Numbered from the stretch's first letter, positions 14,366 to 22,843 are shown. The stretch: 30,303 nucleotides of DNA from JBDNDK01 sp046719185 (GCA_046719185.1 JBDNDK010000006.1:1-30303), one strand, 5' to 3'. Notes: a model not told the origin generated them from the sequence alone. Numbers and translations are program-made.

Positions 14366-15745
14366 ATGAAATCAATTTGCCTAAGGATAATGGCATTTGT
14401 TTTTGGATTATTATTTTATGTATCTTCTATATGTATATCTCAGTCAAATATAATAAAAGGTACACTTATTAATGTCTCAAATAAAGATATCACAATAATA
14501 GCAGAGAAGACAAATGAAAAAATAACACTTCATCCATTGCAAAATGCAAAAATTATGAGAGGTCAAATTGGTAAGACAATGAGAAATACCACTCTTGCAG
14601 AATTTGCAAATGGTGATTGGATAGTTGCTGAGATAGATAAAAATAGAAAATCAAACTCTATAAAGGCATATTTTGGAGTTATTACTGGCAATTATAAAAG
14701 TGCAGGCAAAGGCAGCATAGTTTTAGCTGATGGAAGAGAAATTAAGTTAAACAATCAAGTTCAGATTGTACTATATGATGGCTCAAAAGGTAGCATTGAG
14801 AATATTGAACCCAATTCAAGATTAACCTGCAGAATAAATCCAATTTCAAATGAAATATGGACAATACTTGCATCAAAACCAGTACCTGTTAAAGAACCTG
14901 TTGTTCCAGCTCCAAAATCTTCTGTAAAAAAGGAAGAACCAAAGAATGAGGAACCTGTAAAACCTGTAGAAAAACCTAGGAACACTGTTAATCTTCCTGC
15001 TCCTGCTAAGCCAAAAGTTACTTCAATTACTTTTTCTGCACCTACACCCTTAAAATCAGGAAATATAATAACTGTTGATTTAACAGGAACTCCTGGTGGT
15101 GATGCCACTGTTGAAATAAAGACTCTAATACCTGCTACAAAGATGATAGAGATGTCTCCGGGTGTATATAGAGTTGAATTGGTTGTGCCAGATGGAAAAA
15201 TTGTAAATGATGTTCCATTGATAGGTAAGATATCAATTGGTGATCAGAAATCTGACCCTGTGCAGGCAAGCAGGCTTATTACTGTTGTTGGAAATGATTA
15301 TGCAGTTGAGGCAAAAGCACCTCAAACACAAACTAATTATATACAATCAAATAAAAATCAAAATTCAGTTGAAATTCAATCATCACCTCAAAAAGCAAAT
15401 TCAGCTGCAGATGCAAACAAGTCAAAAAATGACATTCTTGTGAAAATAACTAAACCAGAAGATGGTCAAATTTTAACTAATGTATTGCTTATTGAAGGCA
15501 CTGCCAAACCTGAATCACAAGTTGTAGTGAAGGTGTATTATACAAACAATAAACATGGTATGCTCAAGCTATCTGGAGAGGCTGTAAATCAAGTTGTTGG
15601 AGTGGATAAATCGGGTAATTTCAAATATGGACCAATTCCATTAGAAGGAGTTTTAGCTACAAAAGGTTTACATTATAATATAATTGCTAATTATATTGGT
15701 GCACAAAAAAATGCTGCCAGTATTAAAGTAACAAACAAAAAATAA
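14366..15745 (+). CDS. Exported protein with OB-like N-terminal repeats and two Ig-like domains, function unknown
   Basis: I do not recognise this 459-residue protein as a named family. It starts with a signal peptide (about 1-25, MKS then a hydrophobic run to SSICIS) and a strong ribosome binding site AAGGAGG. Residues about 28-90 and 103-168 look like two beta-rich units built around a hydrophobic strand followed by turn residues (KGTLINVSNKDITI; FGVITGNYKSAGKGSIVLADGR), resembling OB or DUF5666-like folds. A Pro/Lys/Glu-rich linker spans about 171-217. Two beta-sandwich, Ig-like domains follow, about 218-308 and 357-457, separated by a Gln/Asn/Ser-rich linker (311-355). The second contains ITKPEDGQILTNVLLIEGTA, common in bacterial Ig-like adhesion or surface modules. 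There is no anchor or sorting motif. It is 8 bp upstream of a YihY-like gene and probably co-transcribed with it. Confidence 0.8.
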   Translation: MKSICLRIMAFVFGLLFYVSSICISQSNIIKGTLINVSNKDITIIAEKTNEKITLHPLQNAKIMRGQIGKTMRNTTLAEFANGDWIVAEIDKNRKSNSIKAYFGVITGNYKSAGKGSIVLADGREIKLNNQVQIVLYDGSKGSIENIEPNSRLTCRINPISNEIWTILASKPVPVKEPVVPAPKSSVKKEEPKNEEPVKPVEKPRNTVNLPAPAKPKVTSITFSAPTPLKSGNIITVDLTGTPGGDATVEIKTLIPATKMIEMSPGVYRVELVVPDGKIVNDVPLIGKISIGDQKSDPVQASRLITVVGNDYAVEAKAPQTQTNYIQSNKNQNSVEIQSSPQKANSAADANKSKNDILVKITKPEDGQILTNVLLIEGTAKPESQVVVKVYYTNNKHGMLKLSGEAVNQVVGVDKSGNFKYGPIPLEGVLATKGLHYNIIANYIGAQKNAASIKVTNKK

Positions 15746-15753
15746 TTTATTCA

Positions 15754-16632
15754 ATGCCTCAAATAAAACAAGTTTTCAAGAAGCCAAAAGAATTTAATAT
15801 ACATATACATAGCTTTATTAAGTCTGTTTTTCAAGATTACAGCAAAGGAAATGGAGCTCTAATATCTGCTGCAGTAACATACTATGTCTTCTTATCTTTC
15901 ATTCCTGTTCTTATCTTATCTATATCAATTACTGCATTTATTATTGGTTCAAAAGAAACAGCACAATCAACCATAATTTCCTCTATTAGTGAATTTTCAC
16001 CAGTGCTAATGAGATATACAGATGATATTGAGACACTTGTTGATGAGTTAATTAGAGGAAGCAAATTAGCATTCATCATAAGTTGTCTTGTTTTGTTTTG
16101 GACTGTTAGTTCTGCACTTGCAAATATTGAAAAAGCAATTAACCATGTATGGAATGTATTTGAAAGAAGAGGTTTTGTAGCAAGAAGACTATTAACATTA
16201 ATTGGAATGATAGTTTTAGCTTTATTATTATTATTATCAATTGCACTTACAGCCTCACTTGAGTTGTTAAAGGCTCGGGTTTTTAATATCAGTTGGATTC
16301 CAAATTATGATATACCTGTATTATGGAAGATATTAGGAATTTTTATTCCATTGTTAGTAAGTATAATAGCTTTTACTCTTCTATATAAATATGTACCAAA
16401 CACAAAAGTTCCAATTATAGCAGCAATATGGGGTGGGGTGTTTTCTGGAATAGCTTGGGAAATAGTAAAACAAGTTTTTAGTTTTTATGCATCAAATTAT
16501 GCACAATATAACAGAATTTATGGATCACTAGGTGGTGCTGTTCTTTTATTAGTATGGATATATTGGACATCTGTAATTACAATTATTGGTGCTGCTTTAT
16601 CATCAAAATTGGCAAGACTAAGAGTAGGGTAA
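15754..16632 (+). CDS. YihY/UPF0761 (BrkB-like) integral membrane protein
   Basis: Inner-membrane protein of 292 residues, usual for the family. Six membrane segments are visible at about 40-66, 104-122, 147-170, 192-212, 218-238 and 258-281. Family signatures include GALISAAVTYYVFLSFIP, LYKYVPNTKV and YNRIYGSLGGAVLLLVWIYW. The family was once called ribonuclease BN by mistake; its role is not settled (a transporter-like role has been proposed). It lies 8 bp after the exported Ig-like protein, with no clear ribosome binding site, suggesting coupling. A strong terminator follows. Confidence 0.92.
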   Translation: MPQIKQVFKKPKEFNIHIHSFIKSVFQDYSKGNGALISAAVTYYVFLSFIPVLILSISITAFIIGSKETAQSTIISSISEFSPVLMRYTDDIETLVDELIRGSKLAFIISCLVLFWTVSSALANIEKAINHVWNVFERRGFVARRLLTLIGMIVLALLLLLSIALTASLELLKARVFNISWIPNYDIPVLWKILGIFIPLLVSIIAFTLLYKYVPNTKVPIIAAIWGGVFSGIAWEIVKQVFSFYASNYAQYNRIYGSLGGAVLLLVWIYWTSVITIIGAALSSKLARLRVG

Positions 16633-16643
16633 TGCAAAAAAAG

Positions 16644-16675
16644 AAAAACCGTCTGATAGATATCGGACGGTTTTT
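16644..16675. terminator. Strong hairpin terminator after the YihY gene, probably bidirectional
   Basis: AAAAACCGTCTGATA (16644-16658) pairs with TATCGGACGGTTTTT (16661-16675) with one T-G wobble and a 2-nt loop. It ends in T5 on the plus strand and, through the A5, in T5 on the minus strand. It separates the convergent YihY gene (ends 16632) and the small zinc-ribbon gene (ends 16705). Confidence 0.92.
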
Positions 16676-16704
16676 GCATAAAACTTTCTAGCAGATAGAT
16701 AGTG

Positions 16705-16887
16705 CTACCTAGCAACAGTTGTCAGAGAAGTATCATTAGATACATTCGTTTGGTTTCCAAAAAGAAAGCCCATAGATGGTTTTAACATTCCAATAAAGAA
16801 TCTAGACCACTCAAGCTTTCTTTTGCAAACAGTACAAGTTTCCTGGTGCCTATCTTGTTCTGCTCCACACCAGAAGCATTTTACCAT
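16705..16887 (-). CDS. Small zinc-ribbon protein, 60 residues, function unknown
   Basis: Starting at the ATG at 16885-16887 the protein opens with MVKCFWCGAEQ and has four cysteines C4, C7, C18, C21 in two CxxC pairs separated by ten residues, a rubredoxin/zinc-ribbon knuckle pattern. I chose this start because GGAGGAG (minus strand, 16904-16898) lies ten bases upstream. An in-frame ATG at 16924-16926 would add 13 residues and put this binding site inside the gene. The middle (RFFIGMLKPSMGFLFG) is moderately hydrophobic, and the tail is Asn/Ser/Thr-rich. It stands alone, with a bidirectional terminator below it and a divergent folK operon above. A real gene seems likely from the cysteine pattern and ribosome site. 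Function cannot be stated. Confidence 0.7.
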   Translation of the reverse strand: MVKCFWCGAEQDRHQETCTVCKRKLEWSRFFIGMLKPSMGFLFGNQTNVSNDTSLTTVAR

Positions 16888-17050
16888 TTTGTCCACTCTC
16901 CTCCATAATAGTAAGTGCTGGGACACCTACTAATTGATTATCTGCATAAATCGTGCCAAAAGTGCAGTGTGGCTAGTGATTAGGTAATATTTCTACAAAA
17001 ATATTCACAATTAAAATGTTATTTATAGTGTAGTGTATTTTAATAGCTCT

Positions 17051-17080
17051 TTGCAGGTATATTTGTTTGCTGTAGATAAT
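17051..17080 (+). promoter_or_regulatory. Possible promoter of the folK-panC operon
   Basis: TTGCAG (17051-17056) and GATAAT (17075-17080) are 18 bp apart. Transcription would begin near 17087, only about eight bases before the folK ATG at 17095. No Shine-Dalgarno sequence is visible there, so the transcript could be nearly leaderless. The rest of the 16888-17094 gap has no gene. Confidence 0.45.
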
Positions 17081-17094
17081 AAATATATAAAAAA

Positions 17095-17607
17095 ATGGCT
17101 GTGATTGTTATGAGTGTATTATTAAAAGATTCTTATTTATCATTAGGGTCAAATATTGAAGATAAAGTTAGTAATATAAATAATGCCATTAAATTAATTG
17201 ATACATTAGAAACCACAAATGTAATAAAAACATCTTCACTTTATGAGACAAAACCTGTTGGATTTTTAGATCAGCCAGATTTTATAAATGCAGTTATACA
17301 TATAAAAACAATGCTTGAACCTGTTGAATTGCTTGAAAAGTTGCTTGAAATAGAACAAAATCTTGGTAGAGTGAGAACAATAAGGTATGGTCCGAGAGTC
17401 ATAGATATTGATATTCTCACTTATAATAATATTAAGATTAAATCTGATAAGCTAATAGTGCCTCATCCGGAGATATTAAATAGAGCATTTATACTTGTGC
17501 CATTTGAAGAAATAGCTCCAGAAGTTGAGATATATCCCGGAATAACCGTAAGAGATGCAAATAAGAATGTGGATAAACAAAATATAATAAGAGTACTTGA
17601 TAAATAA
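17095..17607 (+). CDS. folK: 2-amino-4-hydroxy-6-hydroxymethyldihydropteridine pyrophosphokinase
   Basis: Transfers pyrophosphate from ATP to 6-hydroxymethyl-dihydropterin, a step in folate synthesis. At 170 residues it is the usual length. Motifs seen are LSLGSNIEDK near the N terminus, TSSLYETKPVGFLDQPDFIN, and the signature RYGPRVIDIDIL that carries the two Mg-binding aspartates, followed by VPHPEILNRAFILVP. Two in-frame starts are possible, ATG at 17095 or 17110; neither has a clear ribosome binding site. It is not beside folP or folB but heads a six-gene run. PanB, five genes on, uses a folate cofactor, which may explain the grouping. Confidence 0.95.
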   Translation: MAVIVMSVLLKDSYLSLGSNIEDKVSNINNAIKLIDTLETTNVIKTSSLYETKPVGFLDQPDFINAVIHIKTMLEPVELLEKLLEIEQNLGRVRTIRYGPRVIDIDILTYNNIKIKSDKLIVPHPEILNRAFILVPFEEIAPEVEIYPGITVRDANKNVDKQNIIRVLDK

Positions 17608-17609
17608 AT

Positions 17610-18854
17610 ATGCCAATTTATAGATATACAGCTGTTGATAAAACTGGAAAAAGTTTTAGGGGTGCAATGAATGCAAAAAATCCACAGGAAGTGGAAAATA
17701 ATCTCGCATCAAAAGGATTGAATTTACAATGGATATCAAGCTCTAATAATACATCATCTTCTAATATCAAAAAAACACCAAAAGCACAGCATATAAAGAA
17801 ATCAAAAGGTAATGTCTATAACAGTTCCAGTATAATTTCAGATAATCAAATGGCAGTGTTTTTCCAGAGATTCACCACATTAATAAAATCAGGCATTATT
17901 ATCCTATCTGCTCTTGATGAGCTTATCCAATACACAAGAAATTCTAGGCTTAAAAGAGCACTTTTAGATGTTAGGTATAAGATTGAAAATGGTTCTAGTT
18001 TATCCAGTGCTTTTGCTCAACATAGCAAAATATTTCCTACTTTTGTAATATCAACAATTTGGGTTGGTGAATTGTGTGGAGCGTTAGATTTTGCACTAGA
18101 AAATATAACAAAGATTTATGAGATTAACACAAAAAATATTATTCAAGCAAGATTTGGTTATATACTCACAAAAATTTCTATAGCATTATTTTTGTTTTGT
18201 TTGCCATTTACAAGATTTGAACCAATAATGCAAGGTATGATTGTTGAACAATCTATAAATCAAGTAAATTATACTCAGTTTTTGTTATCTGCAGCACAAA
18301 CTGGTTTAAGAAATATTGGAGTATTCATTTTTATAATTGCAATTTGGGCATTTATAAAATCAAAACCACCAATAAGGAAAATATTAGATGAATATTTATT
18401 AATTACTCCAATATGGGGCAAAATAAGTTTATACAGAAGTATATCTTATGTGATGAAAAATTTTGAAAAATTATTTTCTGCAGGTATTGATATTAATACT
18501 GCATGGAATAGTGCAAGTCTCACAGCTATTAACACTGCAGTTGCAAGAAAATTAAGATCAGTATCAATTTCAAATTCAATGCCTGTATTAGAATATTTCA
18601 GTAGAACAAGATTATTTAGTGTAGCTGATTTAGGAACAATATCCACTGGTGAACAATCTGGTAAATTGCCAGAAGCAATGTCAATAATAGCTGAGAGATA
18701 TGAGCAAAAATTAAATAGTCTCATCACAACAGGCAGGCTTTTTTCTACAAGCACCTTTTTAGTGATTCAATTGATATTATCTGGAATATTTACTATGCTG
18801 ATTGCATCTAGTTATTATAAACCACTACTTTCAATTACTGATATAATCAATTGA
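17610..18854 (+). CDS. GspF/PilC-family type II secretion / type IV pilus inner-membrane protein (copy 1)
   Basis: Inner-membrane platform protein of type II secretion or type IV pilus systems, 414 residues. It has the GspF N-terminal segment (YRYTAVDKTGKSFRGAMNA, residues 3-21), a first four-helix domain (about 88-175, including SAFAQHSKIFPTFVISTIWV and the conserved VGELCGALDFAL), and a second one (about 280-370) ending at a C-terminal membrane segment. A Ser/Asn/Lys-rich spacer lies at about 46-75. Membrane stretches are near 190-205, 232-248 and 385-405. It is two bases after folK and one base before a second family member. The sequence is more diverged than copy 2 and lacks any ribosome binding site. 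No ATPase (GspE/PilB), pilin or secretin gene is in the window. Confidence 0.88.
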   Translation: MPIYRYTAVDKTGKSFRGAMNAKNPQEVENNLASKGLNLQWISSSNNTSSSNIKKTPKAQHIKKSKGNVYNSSSIISDNQMAVFFQRFTTLIKSGIIILSALDELIQYTRNSRLKRALLDVRYKIENGSSLSSAFAQHSKIFPTFVISTIWVGELCGALDFALENITKIYEINTKNIIQARFGYILTKISIALFLFCLPFTRFEPIMQGMIVEQSINQVNYTQFLLSAAQTGLRNIGVFIFIIAIWAFIKSKPPIRKILDEYLLITPIWGKISLYRSISYVMKNFEKLFSAGIDINTAWNSASLTAINTAVARKLRSVSISNSMPVLEYFSRTRLFSVADLGTISTGEQSGKLPEAMSIIAERYEQKLNSLITTGRLFSTSTFLVIQLILSGIFTMLIASSYYKPLLSITDIIN

Positions 18855-18855
18855 A

Positions 18856-20034
18856 ATGAAAAATTATACTTATTCTGCAAAAGATAAAAATGGAAATACA
18901 ATTAAGGGCAATATTGATGCTGAAGATGAGAGATCTGCAGCATTATCAATAAGACAGTCTGGTTTGTGGCCAATTACAATTGTTGTAACCAAAAATAGCA
19001 AACAGCAGTCTTTACAATATGCTGGGTCACCAATTGAAAGATATTTGATACATCCATTATACAAGGGTGTTAGTATAGTATCTCTGGCATTATTCTTTAG
19101 AAGCATGGCAACTTTTGCTAGCTCTGGAATGTCTGTTTCAGAATCTTTAAGACATCTAGGTCAGAGAACAAAAGGTAAGCTAGGAAAAATAATTAGAGAT
19201 GCTCAGAAAAGAGTAGAAACTGGAGGAAAGTTTTCAGATGAGTTGAGCAGGCATCCTTATATATTTAATATGATGATCTTATCATTAGTTAAAGCTGGTG
19301 AATCTTTTGGAAAGATGGATGTTATGCTTGATAAAATAGCATCTGCTTTAGAATATGAAATATCAATTAGAAGGCTTATATCAAAAGTTTCATTTTATCC
19401 AATAATAGTTTTTTTAATGATTATAATAATTCCTCATATTCCTAATTTGTTTCTAGAGGGAGGAGTAAGTTTTATTAATTCATTGTGGGCATCAGTAAGA
19501 TTATGGCTGCCATATGTATTTATAGTATTTATTATTTTAAAACTTTTATTTCAATTTGATAGTGTTAGATATTTATGGGACTTAATAAAAATTAACATTC
19601 CATTTTTTGGGAAAGTTGCACACAAATTAGCACTTTCTAGGTTTTCTAAGATAATGGCAATTACATATAATGCAGGATTAAATATGTCTGATTGTGTGAA
19701 GATATCAGGTGAATCTTCAGGAAATATGGCAATTAACAAGGCTCTAAAAAAGGCTATTGTATCTTTACAGTCTGGTAGGGGAGTGGTAGAATCTCTTACC
19801 CGCACAAAAGTTTTGAATCCTATGGTTATGGATATGCTTGCCACTGGTGAGAAGACCGGTGTGTATGATAATGTGTTAAATACTGCAGCAGAACATATGG
19901 AATCTGAATGTGATAATGCAATACAGGCAATGTCTGTAATGCTTTTTGTATCTCTAATACTCATTGCAGGATTTTTTGTAATCAGAATTGTAATAAACTT
20001 TTATACTCAGTATTATCAATATATAGGACAATAG
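18856..20034 (+). CDS. GspF/PilC-family type II secretion / type IV pilus inner-membrane protein (copy 2)
   Basis: A second platform-type protein, 392 residues, directly following the first. The N-terminal segment is YTYSAKDKNGNTIKGNIDAE. Two T2SSF domains are visible: about 75-195 (ALFFRSMATFASSGMSVSES and LVKAGESFGKMDVMLDKI) and about 260-385 (ALSRFSKIMAITYNAGLNMS and MLATGEKTGVYDNVL). Membrane spans lie near 178-195, 216-232 and 360-382. Each protein on its own has both halves of the family, so this is a tandem paralogue pair, not one gene split in two. Two different F proteins may assemble as a heteromer or serve two systems; that is inference. Confidence 0.93.
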   Translation: MKNYTYSAKDKNGNTIKGNIDAEDERSAALSIRQSGLWPITIVVTKNSKQQSLQYAGSPIERYLIHPLYKGVSIVSLALFFRSMATFASSGMSVSESLRHLGQRTKGKLGKIIRDAQKRVETGGKFSDELSRHPYIFNMMILSLVKAGESFGKMDVMLDKIASALEYEISIRRLISKVSFYPIIVFLMIIIIPHIPNLFLEGGVSFINSLWASVRLWLPYVFIVFIILKLLFQFDSVRYLWDLIKINIPFFGKVAHKLALSRFSKIMAITYNAGLNMSDCVKISGESSGNMAINKALKKAIVSLQSGRGVVESLTRTKVLNPMVMDMLATGEKTGVYDNVLNTAAEHMESECDNAIQAMSVMLFVSLILIAGFFVIRIVINFYTQYYQYIGQ

Positions 20035-20037
20035 AAT

Positions 20038-21132
20038 ATGGCACCAAAGAGAGATCATTATCAAGTTCTTGGGGTTCCAAGGAATGCAACTCCAGAACAA
20101 ATAAAAGCTAAATATAAGCAGATGGCGAGAAAATTCCATCCTGATATTGCAGAGGACAAAGAAGTTGCTCATAGAATCTTTCTTCAAGTTAATGAAGCTT
20201 ATGAAGTATTGATAGATCCTGAAAAGAGAAAAGCTTATGATGCTACTTTAAGGTTGGAGGGCATTGCAAATGCTGGAGTTAACAAGACACAGTCAGCTCA
20301 GCCTCAGCCACCACCAAGACCAGTAAATGTTCCAAAAGAGCTTAGGGATGCAGAGCTTGCATTTATCCAAAGAAGACTGGAAGAGGCTGAAAGGCATTGT
20401 AGAGCAGTATTGAGAACTGACAGCAAAAATGCCAGAGCTTATGCTATATTAGGAGATATATATAGAGTTCAAAATAAAGAAGATCAGGCTATACATAACT
20501 ATTCTTATGCATTACAATTGAATCCTAATGATACAGACTCTGAAAGGAAACTTAACAAACTTGTTGGCAGGTCATCAAGAGTATCATCAGTTTCAGCTAA
20601 TAGTGTGAAAATGGACAGCAGGGTGCTGTTGATGAACCTTGTATGGGCAACTATAGCAATCTTTCTTTTATTTTTAATTAATCTATCAAAAGGAAATGCA
20701 ATAGGAGGAACAATTCCCTTTTTAAGCAATTTTAGTCCTAATTTGATTGCATTTATTTCTGGAGCAGGATTAGTAACAGGCCTTTTGCTTGCAATAAATA
20801 ATGTTTTTGATAATGCAAGAGATGAAATAGTTTTTGACAGCAGCGGAACAAGATGGCAGCCTATACCAAGTGGTATATTAATTTTATTGGGTTCTATAAT
20901 ATTTTTCCCAATAGTTGTAGCGTTATATTTCATATTTGGTGCTATACAAAACAGCATTTCTAGGTCAATAATGTTGGCATTTTTAGCTACGGGTTTAATA
21001 CTTGTAATTTCTATGATCATGTATCAAGAGCATGGATCAAGTGTTCTTATTTTAGGTGGAAATTTTGTATTTCCTGCAATGGTAGCAGGTTGGTTTTTAG
21101 GTTCGCCTAAGATTGCTGGAGACCTTAAATAA
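20038..21132 (+). CDS. J-domain protein with TPR repeats and a C-terminal membrane domain
   Basis: A 364-residue DnaJ-type co-chaperone fused to other parts. Residues 6-70 form a J domain with the HPD motif intact (H34-P35-D36), so it should stimulate an Hsp70 (DnaK). After a Pro/Gln-rich linker, residues about 100-180 carry about two TPR-like helical hairpins (ELAFIQRRLEEAERHCRAVL and AYAILGDIYRVQNKEDQAI). The C-terminal half has about five membrane segments, from about 200 to 358. It therefore probably recruits Hsp70 to the membrane. It starts three bases after the second GspF/PilC gene and ends in a TAATG overlap with panB. This context hints at a role with that membrane system. I do not know a named family with this exact layout. 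Confidence 0.88.
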   Translation: MAPKRDHYQVLGVPRNATPEQIKAKYKQMARKFHPDIAEDKEVAHRIFLQVNEAYEVLIDPEKRKAYDATLRLEGIANAGVNKTQSAQPQPPPRPVNVPKELRDAELAFIQRRLEEAERHCRAVLRTDSKNARAYAILGDIYRVQNKEDQAIHNYSYALQLNPNDTDSERKLNKLVGRSSRVSSVSANSVKMDSRVLLMNLVWATIAIFLLFLINLSKGNAIGGTIPFLSNFSPNLIAFISGAGLVTGLLLAINNVFDNARDEIVFDSSGTRWQPIPSGILILLGSIIFFPIVVALYFIFGAIQNSISRSIMLAFLATGLILVISMIMYQEHGSSVLILGGNFVFPAMVAGWFLGSPKIAGDLK

Positions 21133-21929
21133 TGCAATTAAATAAAGTAACAGCTCCAATGCTTTCACAAATGAAAGCAAATGGAGAAAAAATAAGTGTG
21201 TTAACTGCTTATGACTATTCAGGTGCAAGGTTGCTTGATGAGGCAGGAATTGATGTTGCATTAGTTGGAGACAGCCTTGGAATGGTTGTTTTAGGATATG
21301 ATTCCACTCTTAATGTAACAATGGATGATATGATAAGGCATACATCTGCTGTAAAAAGAGGCATAAAAAGAGCATTTATTGTATCTGATATGCCTTTTCT
21401 TTCATACAATGTATCCATTGAAGAAACAATCAAAAATGCTGGCAGGTTGGTTGTAGAAGGTGGTGCAGAAGCTGTTAAAATGGAAGGTGGAGAACAACTA
21501 TGCAGCACAATAAGAAAATTAGTTGATATTGGTATTCCTGTAGTTGGTCATATTGGCTTGCAGCCTCAGAGTGTGAATGTATATGGTGGATTCAAAATGA
21601 GAGGTAAGAATGAACTTGAAGCCAGCAAAATAAAATATGATGCACTAGCCTTGCAGGATGCTGGTGTGTGTGCAATTGTATTAGAAAGTATCCCAGATGC
21701 ATTGGCAAGAGAAATTACAGCCTCTTTAGCAACTCCCACAATTGGAATTGGTGCAGGACCAGATTGTGATGGTCATGTGTTGATATCACATGATATTTTG
21801 GGTATGTATGATAAAATAAAGCCATCATTTGTAAAGCAGTATGCTGACTTATGGACAACATCATTAGATGCCTATAAAGCATACAACAAAGACATTAAAG
21901 AAGGTCTTTATCCTGAGAGGAAAAAATAA
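21132..21929 (+). CDS. panB: 3-methyl-2-oxobutanoate hydroxymethyltransferase
   Basis: Transfers a hydroxymethyl group from 5,10-methylene-THF to 2-oxoisovalerate, the first step to pantoate. At 265 residues it is the normal length. Metal and active-site residues are present: D47 (VGDSLGM), D86 (VSDMPF), E118 (VKMEGG) and E185 (VLESIP). Also visible are GHIGLQPQSV and the PTIGIGAGPDCDGH loop. It overlaps the preceding gene by a TAATG junction (21132) and ends in another at 21929 with panC, so it is likely translationally coupled both ways. The cofactor comes from GlyA, encoded 1.4 kb downstream. Confidence 0.97.
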   Translation: MQLNKVTAPMLSQMKANGEKISVLTAYDYSGARLLDEAGIDVALVGDSLGMVVLGYDSTLNVTMDDMIRHTSAVKRGIKRAFIVSDMPFLSYNVSIEETIKNAGRLVVEGGAEAVKMEGGEQLCSTIRKLVDIGIPVVGHIGLQPQSVNVYGGFKMRGKNELEASKIKYDALALQDAGVCAIVLESIPDALAREITASLATPTIGIGAGPDCDGHVLISHDILGMYDKIKPSFVKQYADLWTTSLDAYKAYNKDIKEGLYPERKK

Positions 21930-22771
21930 TGCAAGTTGTGCATACCATTAAAGAAGTTAGAGAGCTAGTTAATGCAGCAAGATCTAATGGAAAAAATATT
22001 GGTTTTGTGCCAACAATGGGTGCACTTCATGATGGTCATATATCACTAATAAAAGCCTCTAAAAGCAATAATGATTTTGTAGTAGTAAGTATATTTGTAA
22101 ATCCCACACAATTTCTCCCAAGTGAGGATTTAGATTCTTATCCCAGAACTCTTGCTTCAGACACAGAGAAATGTGAGCAAAATGGAGTGGATGTTGTATT
22201 TGCTCCATCTGCAAATGAAATGTATCCTGATAATTTTAATACTTGGGTTGAGGTTTATGAAATCCAAGATTTATATGAAGGCAGCAGAAGAAAAGGGCAT
22301 TTCAAAGGTGTTGCTACAGTATGTATGAAGCTCTTTAATATAGTTAACCCAGACAGAGCATATTTTGGTCAAAAAGACTATCAACAGCTGTTGATAATAA
22401 AGAAAATGATAAAAGACTTAAATATGCATATTGAAATAGTTGCAGTTCCAACTGTTAGAGAAGAAGATGGTCTTGCAATGTCATCAAGAAACACCTACTT
22501 AAGCTCCAGAGAAAGACACATTGCTCCTATTATATATAAATCGCTCAAAGCTGCTGAAGATGCATACAAAATGGGTAGCAGAGACCCTAAAGTGCTTTTG
22601 GCAATAGTTGAAGATGTACTTAGCACAGATACACACATTGAGCCATATTATGTTGAATTAGTTGATGCAGAGACTCTACTTCCTGTTGAAAAAATAACCA
22701 AGCAAGTAGTAATTCTAATTGCTGCAAAACTAGGCTCCACAAATCTAATTGACAATATTATACTTGGTTAG
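21929..22771 (+). CDS. panC: Pantoate-beta-alanine ligase (pantothenate synthetase)
   Basis: Joins pantoate and beta-alanine with ATP to give pantothenate. A protein of 280 residues, usual for the family. The nucleotidyltransferase motif PTMGALHDGHISLI carries H34 and H37. SIFVNPTQF, AYFGQKDYQQL and the MSSRNTYLSSRER segment (substrate and KMSKS-like loop) are all present. It starts within the panB stop. No panD is visible, so beta-alanine must come from elsewhere. No strong terminator can be seen before rpiB. Confidence 0.97.
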   Translation: MQVVHTIKEVRELVNAARSNGKNIGFVPTMGALHDGHISLIKASKSNNDFVVVSIFVNPTQFLPSEDLDSYPRTLASDTEKCEQNGVDVVFAPSANEMYPDNFNTWVEVYEIQDLYEGSRRKGHFKGVATVCMKLFNIVNPDRAYFGQKDYQQLLIIKKMIKDLNMHIEIVAVPTVREEDGLAMSSRNTYLSSRERHIAPIIYKSLKAAEDAYKMGSRDPKVLLAIVEDVLSTDTHIEPYYVELVDAETLLPVEKITKQVVILIAAKLGSTNLIDNIILG

Positions 22772-22814
22772 GTATCTTATTCTTATTCATCCTCAATATC
22801 ATCTGATTATCTCC

Positions 22815-22843
22815 TTTACTTGAATCTCCCATAGATATATAAT
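22815..22843 (+). promoter_or_regulatory. Possible promoter for rpiB-glyA
   Basis: TTTACT (22815-22820) and TATAAT (22838-22843) have a 17-bp spacing in the 107-bp gap between panC and rpiB. The -10 is perfect, the -35 matches four of six. The rpiB ATG follows 35 bp later, with a weak GGTGG upstream. Confidence 0.45.

Noticed and set aside
16888..16926. Upstream ATG extension of the small zinc-ribbon gene
   Set aside because: The strong GGAGGAG lies between this ATG and the internal ATG at 16885-16887, placing the real start at the latter.
16888..17094. Possible small structured RNA in the gap before folK
   Set aside because: Only short partial pairings are visible (GCCA/TGGC; ACCTA/TAGGT) with many interruptions. 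Nothing resembles a tRNA, a known riboswitch or a stable fold.
17610..20034. The two gspF/pilC-like genes as one gene split by a frameshift
   Set aside because: Each has its own N-terminal segment and both T2SSF halves, so they are tandem paralogues.
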